Source of the DNA: an uncultured Planktomarina sp. | GTDB taxonomy: Bacteria > Pseudomonadota > Alphaproteobacteria > Rhodobacterales > Rhodobacteraceae | DNA length: 64,000 bases | Direction of reading: 5' to 3' | NCBI GenBank assembly: GCA_905181815.1 | Contig: CAJIZA010000003.1 | Location: forward strand, 434,001 to 498,000 | Shown here: one piece after another, positions 18,245-28,706 of the stretch | Numbering within the stretch: position 1 is the stretch's first letter | Layout: each line of letters opens with the position of its first letter | Program-made: the position numbers and the translations under genes | Notes under the pieces: model-generated | What the model saw: the letters and a program-made list of their open reading frames with translations, nothing else | Told to the model about the DNA's origin: nothing | The model's database searches: none

Positions 18245-20773
18245 TCAGCGCTTGCGCGGCTTGGCGCGTAGGGTTGGGTCCGCTTGGGTGGGATCTTCGG
18301 GCCAGGGGTGTTTGGGATATTGCGCCCGCATATCCTTGCGCACATCCCCATAGCTTCCGGTCCAAAAGCCAGGGATATCCGTGGTCACTTGGATCGGTCG
18401 ATGTGCTGGAGACAGCAAGGTCACTTTTATCGGGTGATCGCCGATCATAGGATGGCGTGTCTGCCCAAATATTTCTTGAATACGCAGTTCAATTGCTGGG
18501 CTATCACCACTGTAATCAATCGCAATTTTCCGGCCCAGCGGAGTGGTAAAATGCGCTGGGGCGACTTTTTCAAGCTGGTGCAGAGCATTCCAGCCAATAT
18601 AGGCCTTTAAAGCTGGCAGCGGGTCAAAAGCTTTCCAATCTTGCTCTGTTGTCAGCCCCGTAAGATAGGGGGCCAGCCATTCTGGTGCGGCCTCGAGAAG
18701 GGCTGCATCTGAGCAATCCGGAAATAGCCCAATCGGAGCGGCCGCCACGCGGGCCTGTAATAGCCGGGTGGCTTTTGGCACGCGCAGGCCCATCTGTTGC
18801 ACGCCTTCCACCATAGCCGCCGCCAGCACTTCGGTGGGTGCATCCCGCCAAACCTCTTGCGTGAGCGACAGGGCGCCAAGCGTTTCAATGCGACTTGCAA
18901 TGACCCGCCGGTGGCGTTTGGACCAGTGGCAGCTGGTCTCCCATCTGGTGTGATCGGCAAAAACCTCCCGCAGCTCTGCCTCACCAAGCGCAAGGGCTCG
19001 GCGAATTTTGGGGTCTGGACCCGTGCTGAAATGTGGATTTCCCAAATCTGAAATCACCAAATAACTCGCGTTGGCCAAGGAGTCATCGCTGGCCAAAACC
19101 GCGCCTTTCCCCCCGGCCATGACGTAGCGCGGCTGTGTGCCGGGGCGACGCTGGGCGACACGTTCGGGATAGGCCAGCGCCAAGCATTGCGCTGGATTTA
19201 ACGCAACGTCGCGCGTGCCTTTGGGCGCTAGCCTACTGAGGCGTTTGGCCTGCTGCTTAATCCGGTCAAGCGCTGTGTGATCGCGAATGGTGCTGGCCTG
19301 TCCCTTGCGGCCGCTGGGCCTGGTCAGGGCTTTGAGGGCGGGTGTCAGATCGCAATCTTGCACGGAGAGAATATCTCGATCTGACAAGAGTGCGGCCAGC
19401 GGTGCGGCGAGGGGTCCAGCTTGCAGCAGCATTTGCGCCAAACGCGGATGCAGCGGCAATTTGGCAAGCGCCGCACCATGGGGCGTGAGACGACCGTCTG
19501 ACAGCGCGCCAAGCTGAACAAGCAAGGCCTTCGCCTGGGCCCAAGCGCCTGGTGTGGGCGGTGTGAGAAAGGCTAAACCCTCTGGCCCGGAGCCCCATTG
19601 CGCCAGCTCAAGCGCCAGCGGGGCCAGATCGGAAATTTCAATTTCAGGTGGCGCGAAGGTAGGCATAGCCCCTTCTTCGGCACGCGCCCACATGCGATAG
19701 CAGCGCCCGGCTGCAATGCGCCCTGCGCGCCCTGCGCGCTGGGTGGCTTCGGCCTTGCTCACCCGTTCGGTGACCAGCCTTTCCAGACCTTTTGCCGGGT
19801 CATACCGGGCCCTGCGCGCACGGCCGCAATCCACCACAATTCGAACATCCTGGATGGTTAGAGAAGTCTCAGCAATGGCGGTTGCCAAAACGATCTTACG
19901 CAGATTTTTCTGGACCTCAGACTGGATGGCCAGCCGTTGCTCGGTAAACGGCAGGTTTCCGAAAAGAGGCCGCAAAACGCAATTTTTGGGTAGATGATTT
20001 TGCAGCGCAGCTGCGGTGCGGCGAATTTCAGCCTCGCCGGGCAAGAAAACCAGTACCCCGCCCTCCGTATCTGCCACAGCCTGCAGGATCAGGCTGTGGG
20101 CTTGCGTTTCAAAGGGGAGGTCTTTGGGCGCTGGGCGCGGGAGGTAGGTCAGCTCCACGGGAAAACTGCGTCCGGCGCTGGTGATAATTGGCGCGTCGTC
20201 GAGCAAGGCCGCTACGGGCTCGGCATCCAATGTGGCCGACATGACCACGAGCCAAAGGTCCTCTCGCAGAGTCTCGCGCAGCTCCCATGCCAGGGCCAGC
20301 CCAAGATCGGCTGCTAAGGAGCGTTCATGAAATTCATCGAAGAGAATGGCGCCGACGCCAGGCAGCTCTGGGTCCGCCTGTATCATGCGGGTGAGGATGC
20401 CTTCGGTCAGCACTTCAATCTGGGTATTGGGGCCGATTTTGGATTGGCCGCGGATGCGATATCCTACCGTTTCACCCAATTTTTCACCCAGCGTGTCTGC
20501 CATGCGTTCTGCGGCGGCTTGCGCAGCCAAGCGCCGGGGTTCGAGCATCAGAATTTTGCCGGGGCACTGTCCTGATTGTAAGATGGCTAAGGGGGTGCGT
20601 GTGGTTTTGCCAGCCCCGGGCGGGGCCTGCAAAACCACCCGGCCAGACTGTGTCAAACACTCCAGCACTTGCGGTAGGACCGCATCTATCGGCAGATCAA
20701 ACTTCACCCCACTCTTATCGGCGAGAAAACCTCGCGCGTCCACGGCTGGTTTGAGGCTGGTGCGTTTTGACAT
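18245..20773 (-). CDS. hrpB: ATP-dependent helicase HrpB
   Basis: Large DEAH-box RNA/DNA helicase of the HrpA/HrpB group, 842 residues. It has Walker A in APPGAGKTTRTPLA (about residue 55), the DEFH box in ILFDEFHERS (about 145), SAT in VVMSATLDA, and motif VI TQRAGRAGRIAAGRCYR (about 355), then the HrpB-specific C-terminal domain with the extreme C-terminal PWPEDP motif. It probably acts on RNA or ribonucleoprotein; no firm substrate is known. Its stop lies four bases from the convergent gnd remnant. Confidence 0.95.
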   Translation of the reverse strand: MSKRTSLKPAVDARGFLADKSGVKFDLPIDAVLPQVLECLTQSGRVVLQAPPGAGKTTRTPLAILQSGQCPGKILMLEPRRLAAQAAAERMADTLGEKLGETVGYRIRGQSKIGPNTQIEVLTEGILTRMIQADPELPGVGAILFDEFHERSLAADLGLALAWELRETLREDLWLVVMSATLDAEPVAALLDDAPIITSAGRSFPVELTYLPRPAPKDLPFETQAHSLILQAVADTEGGVLVFLPGEAEIRRTAAALQNHLPKNCVLRPLFGNLPFTEQRLAIQSEVQKNLRKIVLATAIAETSLTIQDVRIVVDCGRARRARYDPAKGLERLVTERVSKAEATQRAGRAGRIAAGRCYRMWARAEEGAMPTFAPPEIEISDLAPLALELAQWGSGPEGLAFLTPPTPGAWAQAKALLVQLGALSDGRLTPHGAALAKLPLHPRLAQMLLQAGPLAAPLAALLSDRDILSVQDCDLTPALKALTRPSGRKGQASTIRDHTALDRIKQQAKRLSRLAPKGTRDVALNPAQCLALAYPERVAQRRPGTQPRYVMAGGKGAVLASDDSLANASYLVISDLGNPHFSTGPDPKIRRALALGEAELREVFADHTRWETSCHWSKRHRRVIASRIETLGALSLTQEVWRDAPTEVLAAAMVEGVQQMGLRVPKATRLLQARVAAAPIGLFPDCSDAALLEAAPEWLAPYLTGLTTEQDWKAFDPLPALKAYIGWNALHQLEKVAPAHFTTPLGRKIAIDYSGDSPAIELRIQEIFGQTRHPMIGDHPIKVTLLSPAHRPIQVTTDIPGFWTGSYGDVRKDMRAQYPKHPWPEDPTQADPTLRAKPRKR

Positions 20774-20898
20774 GCGAGACCTTTGGGGGGATAAATTGCG
20801 TTGCGCCGGGCCTTTGCAATTGCGTAGCTGCTCGGTAGATGGTCAATTCAAACAGAAATGTCCGTAGTCAGAGTACCGGACACCGCCCCGGAGGAATG

Positions 20899-21897
20899 AT
20901 GAGCAAAGCAGAACCCGCACCAGACGCGACCGCCCGTTTGATAGAGCAGGGCAATCGGCGGGCTCTGGCGCGGGCGATTACTTTGGTGGAGAGTTCCCAT
21001 CCTGCGCATCGGCAGAAAGCCATGGTTTTACTCGCGGCTCTGCGAAAGGACCGGCAAGCCATTCGCATTGGATTGTCAGGAACGCCGGGTGTTGGGAAAT
21101 CAACCTTCATTGAGAGCTTTGGGCTGCACTTGGTGGAGAGCGGTCTTAAGGTTGCCGTTTTGGCGGTGGATCCCTCCTCTGCGCGGTCGGGCGGATCTAT
21201 TTTGGGCGATAAAACCCGTATGGATCAGCTCTCGCGTCATCTGGGTGCTTATATCCGCCCCTCACCCAGCCAGACCCATTTGGGCGGTGTGGCCCGGCGC
21301 ACTCGAGAGGCCACGGCCCTATGCGAGGCAGCAGGGTTTGATGTGGTGCTGATTGAAACCGTAGGCGTGGGGCAATCAGAGACGATGGTGGCTGAAATGG
21401 CGGATCTATTTGTGCTGCTGCTCGCACCGGCTGGCGGCGATGAGCTACAAGGGGTGAAGCGCGGAATCATGGAAATGGCCGATTTGATTTTGATCAACAA
21501 GGCCGACGGTGATCTCAAATCAGCCGCTACACGCACCTGCGCCGATTATGCTGGGGCCCTGCGTTTGCTGCGGAAGCGGTCACAAGATCCGGAGGACTTC
21601 CCCAAGGCGCTGACAGTGTCTGCTCTGGAAGGCGTGGGGCTGCGACAAAGTTGGGAGGAGATGCAGGCCTTGGTGGCTTGGCGCCGTGAGCAGGGTGTTT
21701 GGGCCCGCACAAGAGAATCGCAAAATGCCTATTGGTTCAATGCGGAATTGCGCTACGCGCTGTTAACGCGGCTTGAACATGATCCGGAGGCCGCTGAGGC
21801 CTCACGGCAGCTGCAAAAGGCTATTCACGCCGGGGACATTGCACCCTCCCTCGCTGCCGAGCAAGTGGTGGATATATTCTTGCGGACTAAAGCATAG
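20899..21897 (+). CDS. meaB: methylmalonyl-CoA mutase-associated GTPase MeaB
   Basis: G3E/ArgK-type P-loop GTPase chaperone that protects methylmalonyl-CoA mutase and gates loading of its B12 cofactor. The 332-residue protein has Walker A GTPGVGKSTFIESF (about 60), DPSSARSGGSILGDKTRM, the switch region ETVGVGQSE (about 155) and NKADGD for guanine. GGAGGA sits about five bases before the second of two tandem ATGs, so 20899 is chosen over the open-frame start at 20839. It links with the epimerase and PrpE in this window; the mutase itself is not here. Confidence 0.95.
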   Translation: MSKAEPAPDATARLIEQGNRRALARAITLVESSHPAHRQKAMVLLAALRKDRQAIRIGLSGTPGVGKSTFIESFGLHLVESGLKVAVLAVDPSSARSGGSILGDKTRMDQLSRHLGAYIRPSPSQTHLGGVARRTREATALCEAAGFDVVLIETVGVGQSETMVAEMADLFVLLLAPAGGDELQGVKRGIMEMADLILINKADGDLKSAATRTCADYAGALRLLRKRSQDPEDFPKALTVSALEGVGLRQSWEEMQALVAWRREQGVWARTRESQNAYWFNAELRYALLTRLEHDPEAAEASRQLQKAIHAGDIAPSLAAEQVVDIFLRTKA

Positions 21898-22017
21898 AGC
21901 GGCTATCGATTCGGGTGTCTGGTTAGATTTTTTGAATGTGTGAGGTGATATTTCCAACATTAATCGTGAAAAGCCTAAAAACTGCTTCTAAAGCGTAGCG
22001 GAAGACGGCAAGAAGGC

Positions 22018-22046
22018 TTGACCTCGCATTGGGATACTCCTACACC
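22018..22046 (+). promoter_or_regulatory. probable rpmB promoter
   Basis: TTGACC at 22018-22023, 17-base spacer, TACACC at 22041-22046. It lies 68 bases before the rpmB start. The leader then contains a GC-rich stem around CCCGGAGCCTTCGGGCG. Confidence 0.45.
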
Positions 22047-22113
22047 CCGGCAACTAGTTTTTACCCGGAGCCTTCGGGCGTGGGTTTTCAATATCTGAAT
22101 AAGGACGCATAAG

Positions 22114-22401
22114 ATGGCACGCCGCTGCGAACTGACGGGCAAAGGCCCAATGAGTGGAAACAATGTAAGCCACGCCAAAAACCGCACACGTCGTCGGTTT
22201 TTGCCAAACTTGAACGAGCTGACTTTGCATTCTGATGCTTTGGGCCGTGCGTTCAAGCTTCGAATTTCTTCAGCTGCTCTGCGCACGGTGGATCATCGCG
22301 GTGGTTTGGATGCTTTCCTCGCCAAGGCAAAAGACACAGAATTGTCTACTACAGCCTTGAAGATCAAAAAAGACATCGCGAAGGCTCAGGCAACCGTCTA
22401 A
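22114..22401 (+). CDS. rpmB: 50S ribosomal protein L28
   Basis: Ribosomal protein of the large subunit, 95 residues. The start [24 protein letters not shown] is the L28 signature, with a single Cys and none of the extra zinc-binding cysteines of the other L28 type. The C-terminus has the alphaproteobacterial extension ending [11 protein letters not shown]. It is a single-gene unit with its own promoter and terminator; rpmG is not adjacent. Confidence 0.98.
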   Translation: MARRCELTGKGPMSGNNVSHAKNRTRRRFLPNLNELTLHSDALGRAFKLRISSAALRTVDHRGGLDAFLAKAKDTELSTTALKIKKDIAKAQATV

Positions 22402-22424
22402 GTTTTGAAACCGATGTGATTACG

Positions 22425-22451
22425 AAAAGCTCTGCTTCTGCGGGGCTTTTT
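22425..22451 (+). terminator. rho-independent terminator after rpmB
   Basis: AAAAGCTC, a nine-base loop, then GGGGCTTTTT form a stem flanked by A and T runs 24 bases after the rpmB stop. Confidence 0.75.
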
Positions 22452-22588
22452 ACGTTTGGAGGCCGCCTTGCCGGCGCAATCGGGCAGACCAGTCGAATAG
22501 GTGTAGCCCCGAGGTGCTTTTGATACAGGCAATTGATTTTAAGTTAATATCGTTTTAATTTCTTGCATTAATATCGCTGGATTTTATC

Positions 22589-23027
22589 GTGAAGCCATTT
22601 TTGAAAGTTCCAACTCGCTATTGGTCTATATCTGGCACTGGGTATTTTGTTGTTAACCATGGGGTCCTAGGACTATGTGATGATCTCCTACAAAATTTCC
22701 GCCTATATGCAAACTATGCCGGAAGATTTGCAGTATTGGTTTTACCAGCGACCGGTGTGGTTCACGGGCGTTTGGGCCACAAGGGTTTGGCCTGCACTGC
22801 TTGGATCTTTTTTATTGCTACTGCAGTGCAGACAGGCATTGCGCCTCTTTGTTTTGGCGCTGGCGGGCTTTCTCATCGCGCCGCTTTAGACCTATTTGTC
22901 TGTAGCGGCAAATACGGTGAATATGCAGTCTATAATAATATATATTTTCAATGGGTTGATCCTATTCCTGTTCGTATTTTTTATACTCTTCTGCCGGCGA
23001 TATATTCAAACGGGTGTTTTACGCTAG
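22589..23027 (+). pseudogene. small four-helix membrane protein, decayed
   Basis: One frame runs from about 22620 to a TAG at 23025-23027 and encodes a typical Rhodobacteraceae membrane protein of about 145 residues: DYVMISYKISAYMQTMPEDL, a WF..RPVWFTGVWA segment, several hydrophobic helices and an ending RRYIQTGVLR. It is broken by TAG at 22668-22670, just before DYVM where family members usually have Leu, and by TAG at 22887-22889. The likely N-terminus (KVPTRYWSISG, from a GTG at 22589) is in another frame, so there is also a frameshift near 22630. The family has no function known to me. The open frame running to 23116 is an out-of-frame reading of the same DNA. Confidence 0.75.
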
Positions 23028-23158
23028 GCGGGGCTGGGCAATCGGGCTCCATTGGTCTGTTAGATATAGCACACTACGCGTTGGCTAGGCGGGGATCTAC
23101 TTCGTGCGGATGTTGATCCCCCATTGACCAAACGCGTACTCTATTCCATATCCCATCT

Positions 23159-24955
23159 ATGACAGCTCTATCTCATATCAGAAACTTCTCTATCGTGGCA
23201 CACATTGACCACGGAAAGTCCACGCTGGCTGACCGGCTGATCCAGGAGACTGGAACCGTTAAGGAGCGGGATATGCAGGCGCAGATGCTGGACAGTATGG
23301 ATATCGAGCGCGAGCGCGGGATCACCATCAAGGCCAATACGGTGCGGATCGATTATACCGCCCTCAATAGCGAGAGCTATGTGCTCAATCTTATCGATAC
23401 GCCGGGCCATGTGGATTTTGCCTATGAGGTCTCCCGCTCCATGCGCGCGGTGGAAGGTTCGCTTTTGGTGGTGGACAGCTCGCAAGGGGTTGAGGCGCAG
23501 ACGCTCGCCAATGTGTACCATGCGCTTGACGCAGACCATGAGATTGTACCGATTCTCAATAAAATCGATTTACCGGCATCTGATTGTTTTCGCGTGGCGG
23601 AGCAGATTGAAGATGTGATTGGCATCGATGCGACAGAGGCCATACAGGTCTCTGCTAAGACCGGCCAAGGGATTGTCGAAACGCTTGAAGCCATTGTGCA
23701 CAGGCTGCCTGCACCGAAGGGTGATATCAATGCGCCCTTGAAGGCGATGTTGGTGGACAGCTGGTATGACTCCTATTTGGGTGTGATCGTTCTGGTGCGG
23801 ATCATTGATGGAAAGCTGAAAAAGGGTGAACGGGTTAAGTTTATGTCCAACAGCAGCACCCACCATGTAGACCGTATTGGTGTTTTCCGGCCAAAGATGG
23901 AAATGATTGATGAATTGGGGCCGGGCGAGATCGGGTTTTTGACTGCTTCGATCAAACAAGTGCGTGATACCCGCGTTGGTGACACCATTTGCCATGACAA
24001 GCAAACTGTAGAAGCACTTCCTGGTTTCAAACCAGCGCAGCCGGTGGTCTTTTGTGGCTTGTTCCCTGTGGATGCGGCCCAATTTGAAGACCTGCGCGAC
24101 AGTATCGATAAATTAGCCCTTAATGATGCGAGTTTCAGCTATGAGATGGAAACCTCGGCTGCGCTTGGCTTTGGGTTTCGATGTGGCTTTTTGGGGTTGC
24201 TGCATCTTGAGGTCATCCGCGATCGTATTGAGCGAGAATATGCGATTGACCTGATCACCACAGCTCCCTCCGTGATTTATGACATCCACATGCGCGACGG
24301 GCGGGTCGAGCAGCTGCATAACCCAGCAGATATGCCCGATCTTACTTTAGTTGACCATCTTGAAGAGCCGCGGATCAAGGCAACGATTTTGGTGCCTGAT
24401 GACTATCTCGGCGATGTTTTGAAACTCTGCCAAGACCGCCGCGGTATGCAATTGGATCTCACCTATGCGGGCTCCCGTGCGATGGTGGTTTATGATCTGC
24501 CGCTTAATGAGGTGGTGTTTGATTTCTACGATCGTTTGAAATCTGTGACCAAAGGCTATGCCTCTTTTGATTACCAAATGATCGGCTATCAGCAAGATAA
24601 TTTGGTGAAGATGAGCATTCTGGTTAACGACGAGCCAGTGGATGCGCTGAGCACCATGGTGCATCGCGACCGAGCGGACGCGCGGGGCCGGGCGATGGTT
24701 GAAAAGCTCAAAGATTTGATTCCCCGCCATATGTTTAAAATCCCAATCCAAGCGGCCATCGGTGGCAAGGTGATCGCGCGTGAAACGTTAAGCGCGATGC
24801 GCAAGGATGTGACGGCGAAATGCTATGGCGGTGACGCGACGCGGAAGAAGAAACTTCTGGAGAAGCAAAAAGCTGGTAAAAAGAAGATGCGCCAGTTTGG
24901 CAAAGTCGACATTCCACAAGAGGCGTTTATTTCAGCCTTGAAGATGGATGGTTAG
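23159..24955 (+). CDS. lepA: elongation factor 4 (LepA)
   Basis: Translational GTPase that back-translocates or rescues stalled ribosomes and helps 30S assembly. The 598-residue length and domain order are standard: GTPase with HIDHGKSTL (P-loop), [15 protein letters not shown] and NKIDLP, then EF-G-like domains, and the LepA-specific C-terminal domain with the basic segment [20 protein letters not shown]. It stands alone after the decayed membrane gene; the ribosome site before the ATG is weak. Confidence 0.98.
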   Translation: MTALSHIRNFSIVAHIDHGKSTLADRLIQETGTVKERDMQAQMLDSMDIERERGITIKANTVRIDYTALNSESYVLNLIDTPGHVDFAYEVSRSMRAVEGSLLVVDSSQGVEAQTLANVYHALDADHEIVPILNKIDLPASDCFRVAEQIEDVIGIDATEAIQVSAKTGQGIVETLEAIVHRLPAPKGDINAPLKAMLVDSWYDSYLGVIVLVRIIDGKLKKGERVKFMSNSSTHHVDRIGVFRPKMEMIDELGPGEIGFLTASIKQVRDTRVGDTICHDKQTVEALPGFKPAQPVVFCGLFPVDAAQFEDLRDSIDKLALNDASFSYEMETSAALGFGFRCGFLGLLHLEVIRDRIEREYAIDLITTAPSVIYDIHMRDGRVEQLHNPADMPDLTLVDHLEEPRIKATILVPDDYLGDVLKLCQDRRGMQLDLTYAGSRAMVVYDLPLNEVVFDFYDRLKSVTKGYASFDYQMIGYQQDNLVKMSILVNDEPVDALSTMVHRDRADARGRAMVEKLKDLIPRHMFKIPIQAAIGGKVIARETLSAMRKDVTAKCYGGDATRKKKLLEKQKAGKKKMRQFGKVDIPQEAFISALKMDG

Positions 24956-24969
24956 GGCAGCCTGAGTGG

Positions 24970-25734
24970 CTACGCTTCTAAAAACACTCGAACAGCAGCT
25001 TCGAACTCATGCGGTTTTTCCGCGTGCAGCCAATGACCCGCTTGTGGAATTTTGGCGAAACGGGCTTTGGGGAAGAGGGCTTTGATGATGGGGCGGTGCT
25101 CTGGGCGCAGATAGTCTGAGAGGGCGCCGGTAAGGAACAGGGCTGGGGCGTTGAAACAGCCTGAGATGTCAGGAAACCCAATGATTTGATCCATGGAGGC
25201 GCTGAGAGCCAGCAGGTTGAGCCGCCAGCGTCGCTCGCTGACATTCAAGCTTTGTAACAAGAAACTGCGCAGGGCTGGATCATCAATATGGGCGCTTAAG
25301 GCTTGATCAGCCTCTGCGCGGCTGGTGATGTGATCGAGAGGCAGAGATTGCATGGCGTCGATGACGGGCTGCTGGCTATGGCTATAGCCGACGGGGGCAA
25401 TATCGGCGACGATCAGGCGGCGGATGGGCGCACCAGAAAGGGCCGCGACCATGGCCGCTTTGCCCCCCATGGAATGGCCCAAAAGATCAACCGGTTGACC
25501 CAGGTTTGTGGCCACCTCTGCGATATCTGCGGCCAAAGCGTGATAGTTGTGATCCTCATGCCATGGGCTCGCCCCATGGTTGCGCATATCCAAAGCAATA
25601 ACCCGACGGTGATTGGCCAATCGTTTGGCAATCACACCCCAATTGCGGCCAGAGCCAAAGAGACCGTGGGCGATGACTAAAGGTATGCTGGCTTCAGGGC
25701 TATTTTCAGGCTCATGGGAGATCATTTGTAACAT
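24970..25734 (-). CDS. alpha/beta hydrolase (YbfF-like esterase)
   Basis: Soluble alpha/beta-fold hydrolase of 254 residues. The oxyanion segment is HGLFGSGRNWG, the nucleophile elbow LGHSMGGKAA (Ser at about 107), the acid lies near VADIAPVGY or in the later cap region, and the catalytic His is in IPQAGHWLHAEKP near the C-terminus. YbfF-type enzymes hydrolyse short acyl esters, including thioesters; the true substrate here is not known. It is convergent with lepA, 14 bases apart. Confidence 0.9.
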   Translation of the reverse strand: MLQMISHEPENSPEASIPLVIAHGLFGSGRNWGVIAKRLANHRRVIALDMRNHGASPWHEDHNYHALAADIAEVATNLGQPVDLLGHSMGGKAAMVAALSGAPIRRLIVADIAPVGYSHSQQPVIDAMQSLPLDHITSRAEADQALSAHIDDPALRSFLLQSLNVSERRWRLNLLALSASMDQIIGFPDISGCFNAPALFLTGALSDYLRPEHRPIIKALFPKARFAKIPQAGHWLHAEKPHEFEAAVRVFLEA

Positions 25735-25807
25735 TTGGGTAATCTAATCTGGGTTTGCACTCTGCGCTAGCCCCGCTAGGGTGGCTTTGCTGTAATGAGG
25801 ATGAACT

Positions 25808-26380
25808 ATGTCAACGCTTTCCCGAACCATACCCACCCAAGGTCTGCATCATATCACTTTGACCGGAGCGGGGCGGCAAATTACGTTGGATTTTTGGGAG
25901 GGAGTTTTGGGCATGCCCTTTGTCTTTGAGCAGCCCAATCTCGACAACCCTGATGAGAGCCATTTGTATTTTGATCCTGGGGATGATCGTTTGATTACAG
26001 TATTTTGCGATGAGACCCGAGCGCCTCTGCCAGGCAAAACCCCGACTGTGCCAGGCGCTGTGCATCACATTGCTTTTTCGGTCAGCCAGGCGGTGTCGAT
26101 ACATTTGCCGCAAAAAATGGATGCGCTTGGCATTGCACATTCGGGTTTGAAAGATCGGGGGTTTATGAGCTCAATTTACTTTCGCGAGCCCTTGGGGCTG
26201 CTGATTGAATTGGCGTCTTATAAGTTCACGCCGCCGCAGGGGGTGTCGCATGCGCGGGTACTATTTGAGGCGCATCGCATTAGGGTGGCTGCGGGGGATG
26301 CTGCGATTGCAGATCGGCATGTGGCCGAAGCCTTGGCGGTATTGGTGCATGGGCAGGTGCCCAGCCTGTCGGATTTGTAG
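25808..26380 (+). CDS. VOC family protein (glyoxalase/dioxygenase-like)
   Basis: Protein of 190 residues with two VOC modules: LHHITLTG with a metal-type His near residue 15, VHHIAFSV at about 80 and a Glu in LGLLIELASYK near 135. These are the usual ligand positions for a divalent metal, so catalysis is plausible (glyoxalase, dioxygenase or a related lyase). A C-terminal helical tail of about 50 residues follows. AGGA precedes the ATG. It is divergent from the hydrolase; no pathway context is evident. Confidence 0.85.
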   Translation: MSTLSRTIPTQGLHHITLTGAGRQITLDFWEGVLGMPFVFEQPNLDNPDESHLYFDPGDDRLITVFCDETRAPLPGKTPTVPGAVHHIAFSVSQAVSIHLPQKMDALGIAHSGLKDRGFMSSIYFREPLGLLIELASYKFTPPQGVSHARVLFEAHRIRVAAGDAAIADRHVAEALAVLVHGQVPSLSDL

Positions 26381-26450
26381 GCTGGCGGGTGGCGCTGTGT
26401 GATGGCGGGCAAGGCTCGCGCCAAAGGTGCCCCACCCGCCGGCTTGTGGA

Positions 26451-27731
26451 TCAATAAATCGGGAAACGTGCGCAGAGCTCGGCGACCTCGGATCGGACTT
26501 TAGCTTCAACGGCCGTATTTCCCTCTTCGCCATTGGCTGCCAATCCATCGACTACTTCGATGATCCAATCCGCAATTTGACGGAATTCGGCTTCTCCAAA
26601 GCCTCGGGTTGTGCCCGCTGGGCTGCCGAGACGGATACCGCTGGTGACGGTTGGTTTCTCTGGATCGAAAGGCACGCCGTTCTTGTTGCAGGTAATATTG
26701 GCGCGGCCGAGGGCTTTTTCTGTGGCATTGCCCTTCACGCCTTTAGGGCGTAGGTCTACCAATAACACATGCGTGTCCGTTCCATGGGTCACGGTATCCA
26801 GACCACCTTTGATCAGCTGGTCAGACATGGCCTGCGCATTCGCGATCACGTTTTGGATATAGGTTTTAAACTCAGGTTTTAGAGCTTCGTCAAATGCGAC
26901 TGCTTTGGCGGCAATCACATGCATCAAGGGCCCCCCTTGAATGCCGGGGAAGATGGCCGAATTAAACTTCTTAGCGAGGGCCGCATCATTGGTCACGATC
27001 ATACCGCCTCGAGGACCGCGAAGGGTCTTGTGTGTTGTGGTTGTGGCAACATGTGCATGTGGGAAGGGGCTTGGGTGTTCACCCGCCGCTACGAGGCCCG
27101 CGAAATGCGCCATATCGACATGCAGATAAGCGCCAACGCTGTCGGCGATCTCACGCATGCGCTTGAAATCAATTTGCCGCGGAATGGCAGATCCACCCGC
27201 CACGATGAGCTTGGGCTTATGTTGAGTTGCTAGCTCTTGAACTTGCTCATAGTCCAGCAAGTTGTCTTGTTTGCGCACGCCATATTGCACTGCGTTGAAC
27301 CATTTGCCTGATTGGTTTGGCGCGGCTCCGTGGGTCAAATGGCCGCCGGCATCCAAGGACATGCCAAGGATCGTATCGCCCGGCTGCAAAAGTGCTTGAA
27401 AGACACCTTGGTTGGCTTGGCTGCCAGAATTGGGTTGGACATTGGCAAATTCGCATCCAAACAGTTGGCAGGCCCGTTCCATAGCCAAGGTCTCGGCAAT
27501 GTCCACGTATTCACATCCGCCGTAGTAGCGCCTTCCAACATAGCCTTCGGCGTATTTGTTGGTCATGACAGAGCCTTGTGCCTGCATCACGGCTTTGGAG
27601 ACAATATTTTCAGATGCGATCAATTCAATTTCATCGCGCTGGCGTGTCAGCTCTCTATCAATGGCCTGCGCCAAGGCTGGATCGGTGTCGGACAGATTTG
27701 CATTGAAAAACTGGGAGAGGCTGGATGTCAT
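26451..27731 (-). CDS. glyA: serine hydroxymethyltransferase
   Basis: PLP enzyme interconverting serine and glycine with tetrahydrofolate and supplying one-carbon units. The 426 residues contain [26 protein letters not shown], the PLP-lysine motif [14 protein letters not shown] at about residue 230, and [15 protein letters not shown] near the C-terminus. AAGGAG precedes the ATG by seven bases. It is monocistronic and divergent from nadK. Confidence 0.98.
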   Translation of the reverse strand: MTSSLSQFFNANLSDTDPALAQAIDRELTRQRDEIELIASENIVSKAVMQAQGSVMTNKYAEGYVGRRYYGGCEYVDIAETLAMERACQLFGCEFANVQPNSGSQANQGVFQALLQPGDTILGMSLDAGGHLTHGAAPNQSGKWFNAVQYGVRKQDNLLDYEQVQELATQHKPKLIVAGGSAIPRQIDFKRMREIADSVGAYLHVDMAHFAGLVAAGEHPSPFPHAHVATTTTHKTLRGPRGGMIVTNDAALAKKFNSAIFPGIQGGPLMHVIAAKAVAFDEALKPEFKTYIQNVIANAQAMSDQLIKGGLDTVTHGTDTHVLLVDLRPKGVKGNATEKALGRANITCNKNGVPFDPEKPTVTSGIRLGSPAGTTRGFGEAEFRQIADWIIEVVDGLAANGEEGNTAVEAKVRSEVAELCARFPIY

Positions 27732-27757
27732 AGTTTTGCTCCTTGGGAGGTTTGTGT

Positions 27758-27788
27758 TTTATTGCCTGTTTCCTATCGGAAATGTCAA
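27758..27788 (-). promoter_or_regulatory. possible glyA promoter
   Basis: A perfect TTGACA on the minus strand (27788-27783) is followed by an AT-rich stretch with AATAAA (27763-27758) at a spacing of 19. The -35 is convincing and the -10 is weak. No riboswitch-like structure was recognised in the leader. Confidence 0.3.
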
Positions 27789-27888
27789 ACGTTACTGCCG
27801 CGACTTTTTGACCTAATTCCCGTTATTTTAGCCATAGCTTGCGTTTTTAGCCTGCCCCAGCATAGGGTGCGGAAACGGAGTTTCCGAA

Positions 27889-28662
27889 ATGCACAAGACA
27901 GAGAGTAAACGCATCGCCTTTTTGGCCAGTAACGCAGATTTGGCGCAGTCTGCAAGGAATACATTTGTGCACAGTTTTGGCGATTGCGACCCGGGCGCGG
28001 CGGAGGTGATCGTGGCGCTCGGTGGCGATGGTTTTATGCTGCAAACTCTGCATGCGACCCAACATTTGAACGTGCCAGTTTATGGGATGAATCGCGGTAC
28101 CGTTGGTTTTTTGATGAATGAGTTCTCAACCGAGGGCTTGATTGCGCGACTGGCTGCGGCGGAGGAGGCTGTCATCAACCCGTTACGGATGCGGGCAACC
28201 TGTGTCGATGGCCAAACCCAGAAGGCGCTGGCGATCAATGAGGTGTCACTTTTGCGTCAGGGACCACAGGCGGCAAAATTACAGATATTTGTCGATGATC
28301 GGCTCCGGTTGAGCGAATTAGTCTGTGATGGAGCCTTGGTGGCGACGCCAGCGGGCTCGACAGCTTACAACTATTCCGTGCATGGTCCTATTTTGCCAAT
28401 TGGTTCCGAGGTTTTGGCGCTGACCGCTATGGCCGCTTTTCGGCCACGTAGGTGGCGCGGGGCGGTGTTGCCGAAGGAGGCGAAGGTGCGGTTTGAAGTG
28501 ATTGAGCCTGTTAAACGGCCCGTTATGGCCGATGCGGACAATTGCTCCGTCAACAATGTGATGTCGGTGGAAATTGAAAGCGCTGGGGACGTAGCGCACC
28601 GTTTGCTGTTTGATCCGGATCACGGGTTAGAAGAGCGGCTCATCCGTGAGCAATTTGCCTAA
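27889..28662 (+). CDS. nadK: NAD kinase
   Basis: Phosphorylates NAD to NADP, the only route to NADP. The 257-residue protein has the GGDG motif in VALGGDGFMLQTLH (about 43), NRGTVGFLMN (about 68), NEVSLLR, and the second conserved block ATPAGSTAYNYS (about 160). The length is typical of the short alphaproteobacterial form. ACGGAG lies before the ATG. It is divergent from glyA and followed by a hairpin. Confidence 0.97.
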   Translation: MHKTESKRIAFLASNADLAQSARNTFVHSFGDCDPGAAEVIVALGGDGFMLQTLHATQHLNVPVYGMNRGTVGFLMNEFSTEGLIARLAAAEEAVINPLRMRATCVDGQTQKALAINEVSLLRQGPQAAKLQIFVDDRLRLSELVCDGALVATPAGSTAYNYSVHGPILPIGSEVLALTAMAAFRPRRWRGAVLPKEAKVRFEVIEPVKRPVMADADNCSVNNVMSVEIESAGDVAHRLLFDPDHGLEERLIREQFA

Positions 28663-28672
28663 TTGGGCGTAA

Positions 28673-28701
28673 CAGCCGAGCCCGAATGCATGGCCCGGCT
28701 G
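28673..28701 (+). terminator. terminator-like hairpin after nadK
   Basis: CAGCC at 28673 pairs with GGCTG at 28697, with an inner GCC/GGC helix; followed by TAATTTTAC. It lies 11 bases after the nadK stop. Confidence 0.55.
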
Positions 28702-28706
28702 TAATT

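Noticed and set aside
22589-23116. 175-codon plus-strand frame as a real protein
   Set aside because: Only its first 20 residues or so look like the membrane-protein family; the rest is out of frame with the hydrophobic coding sequence read in the neighbouring frame.
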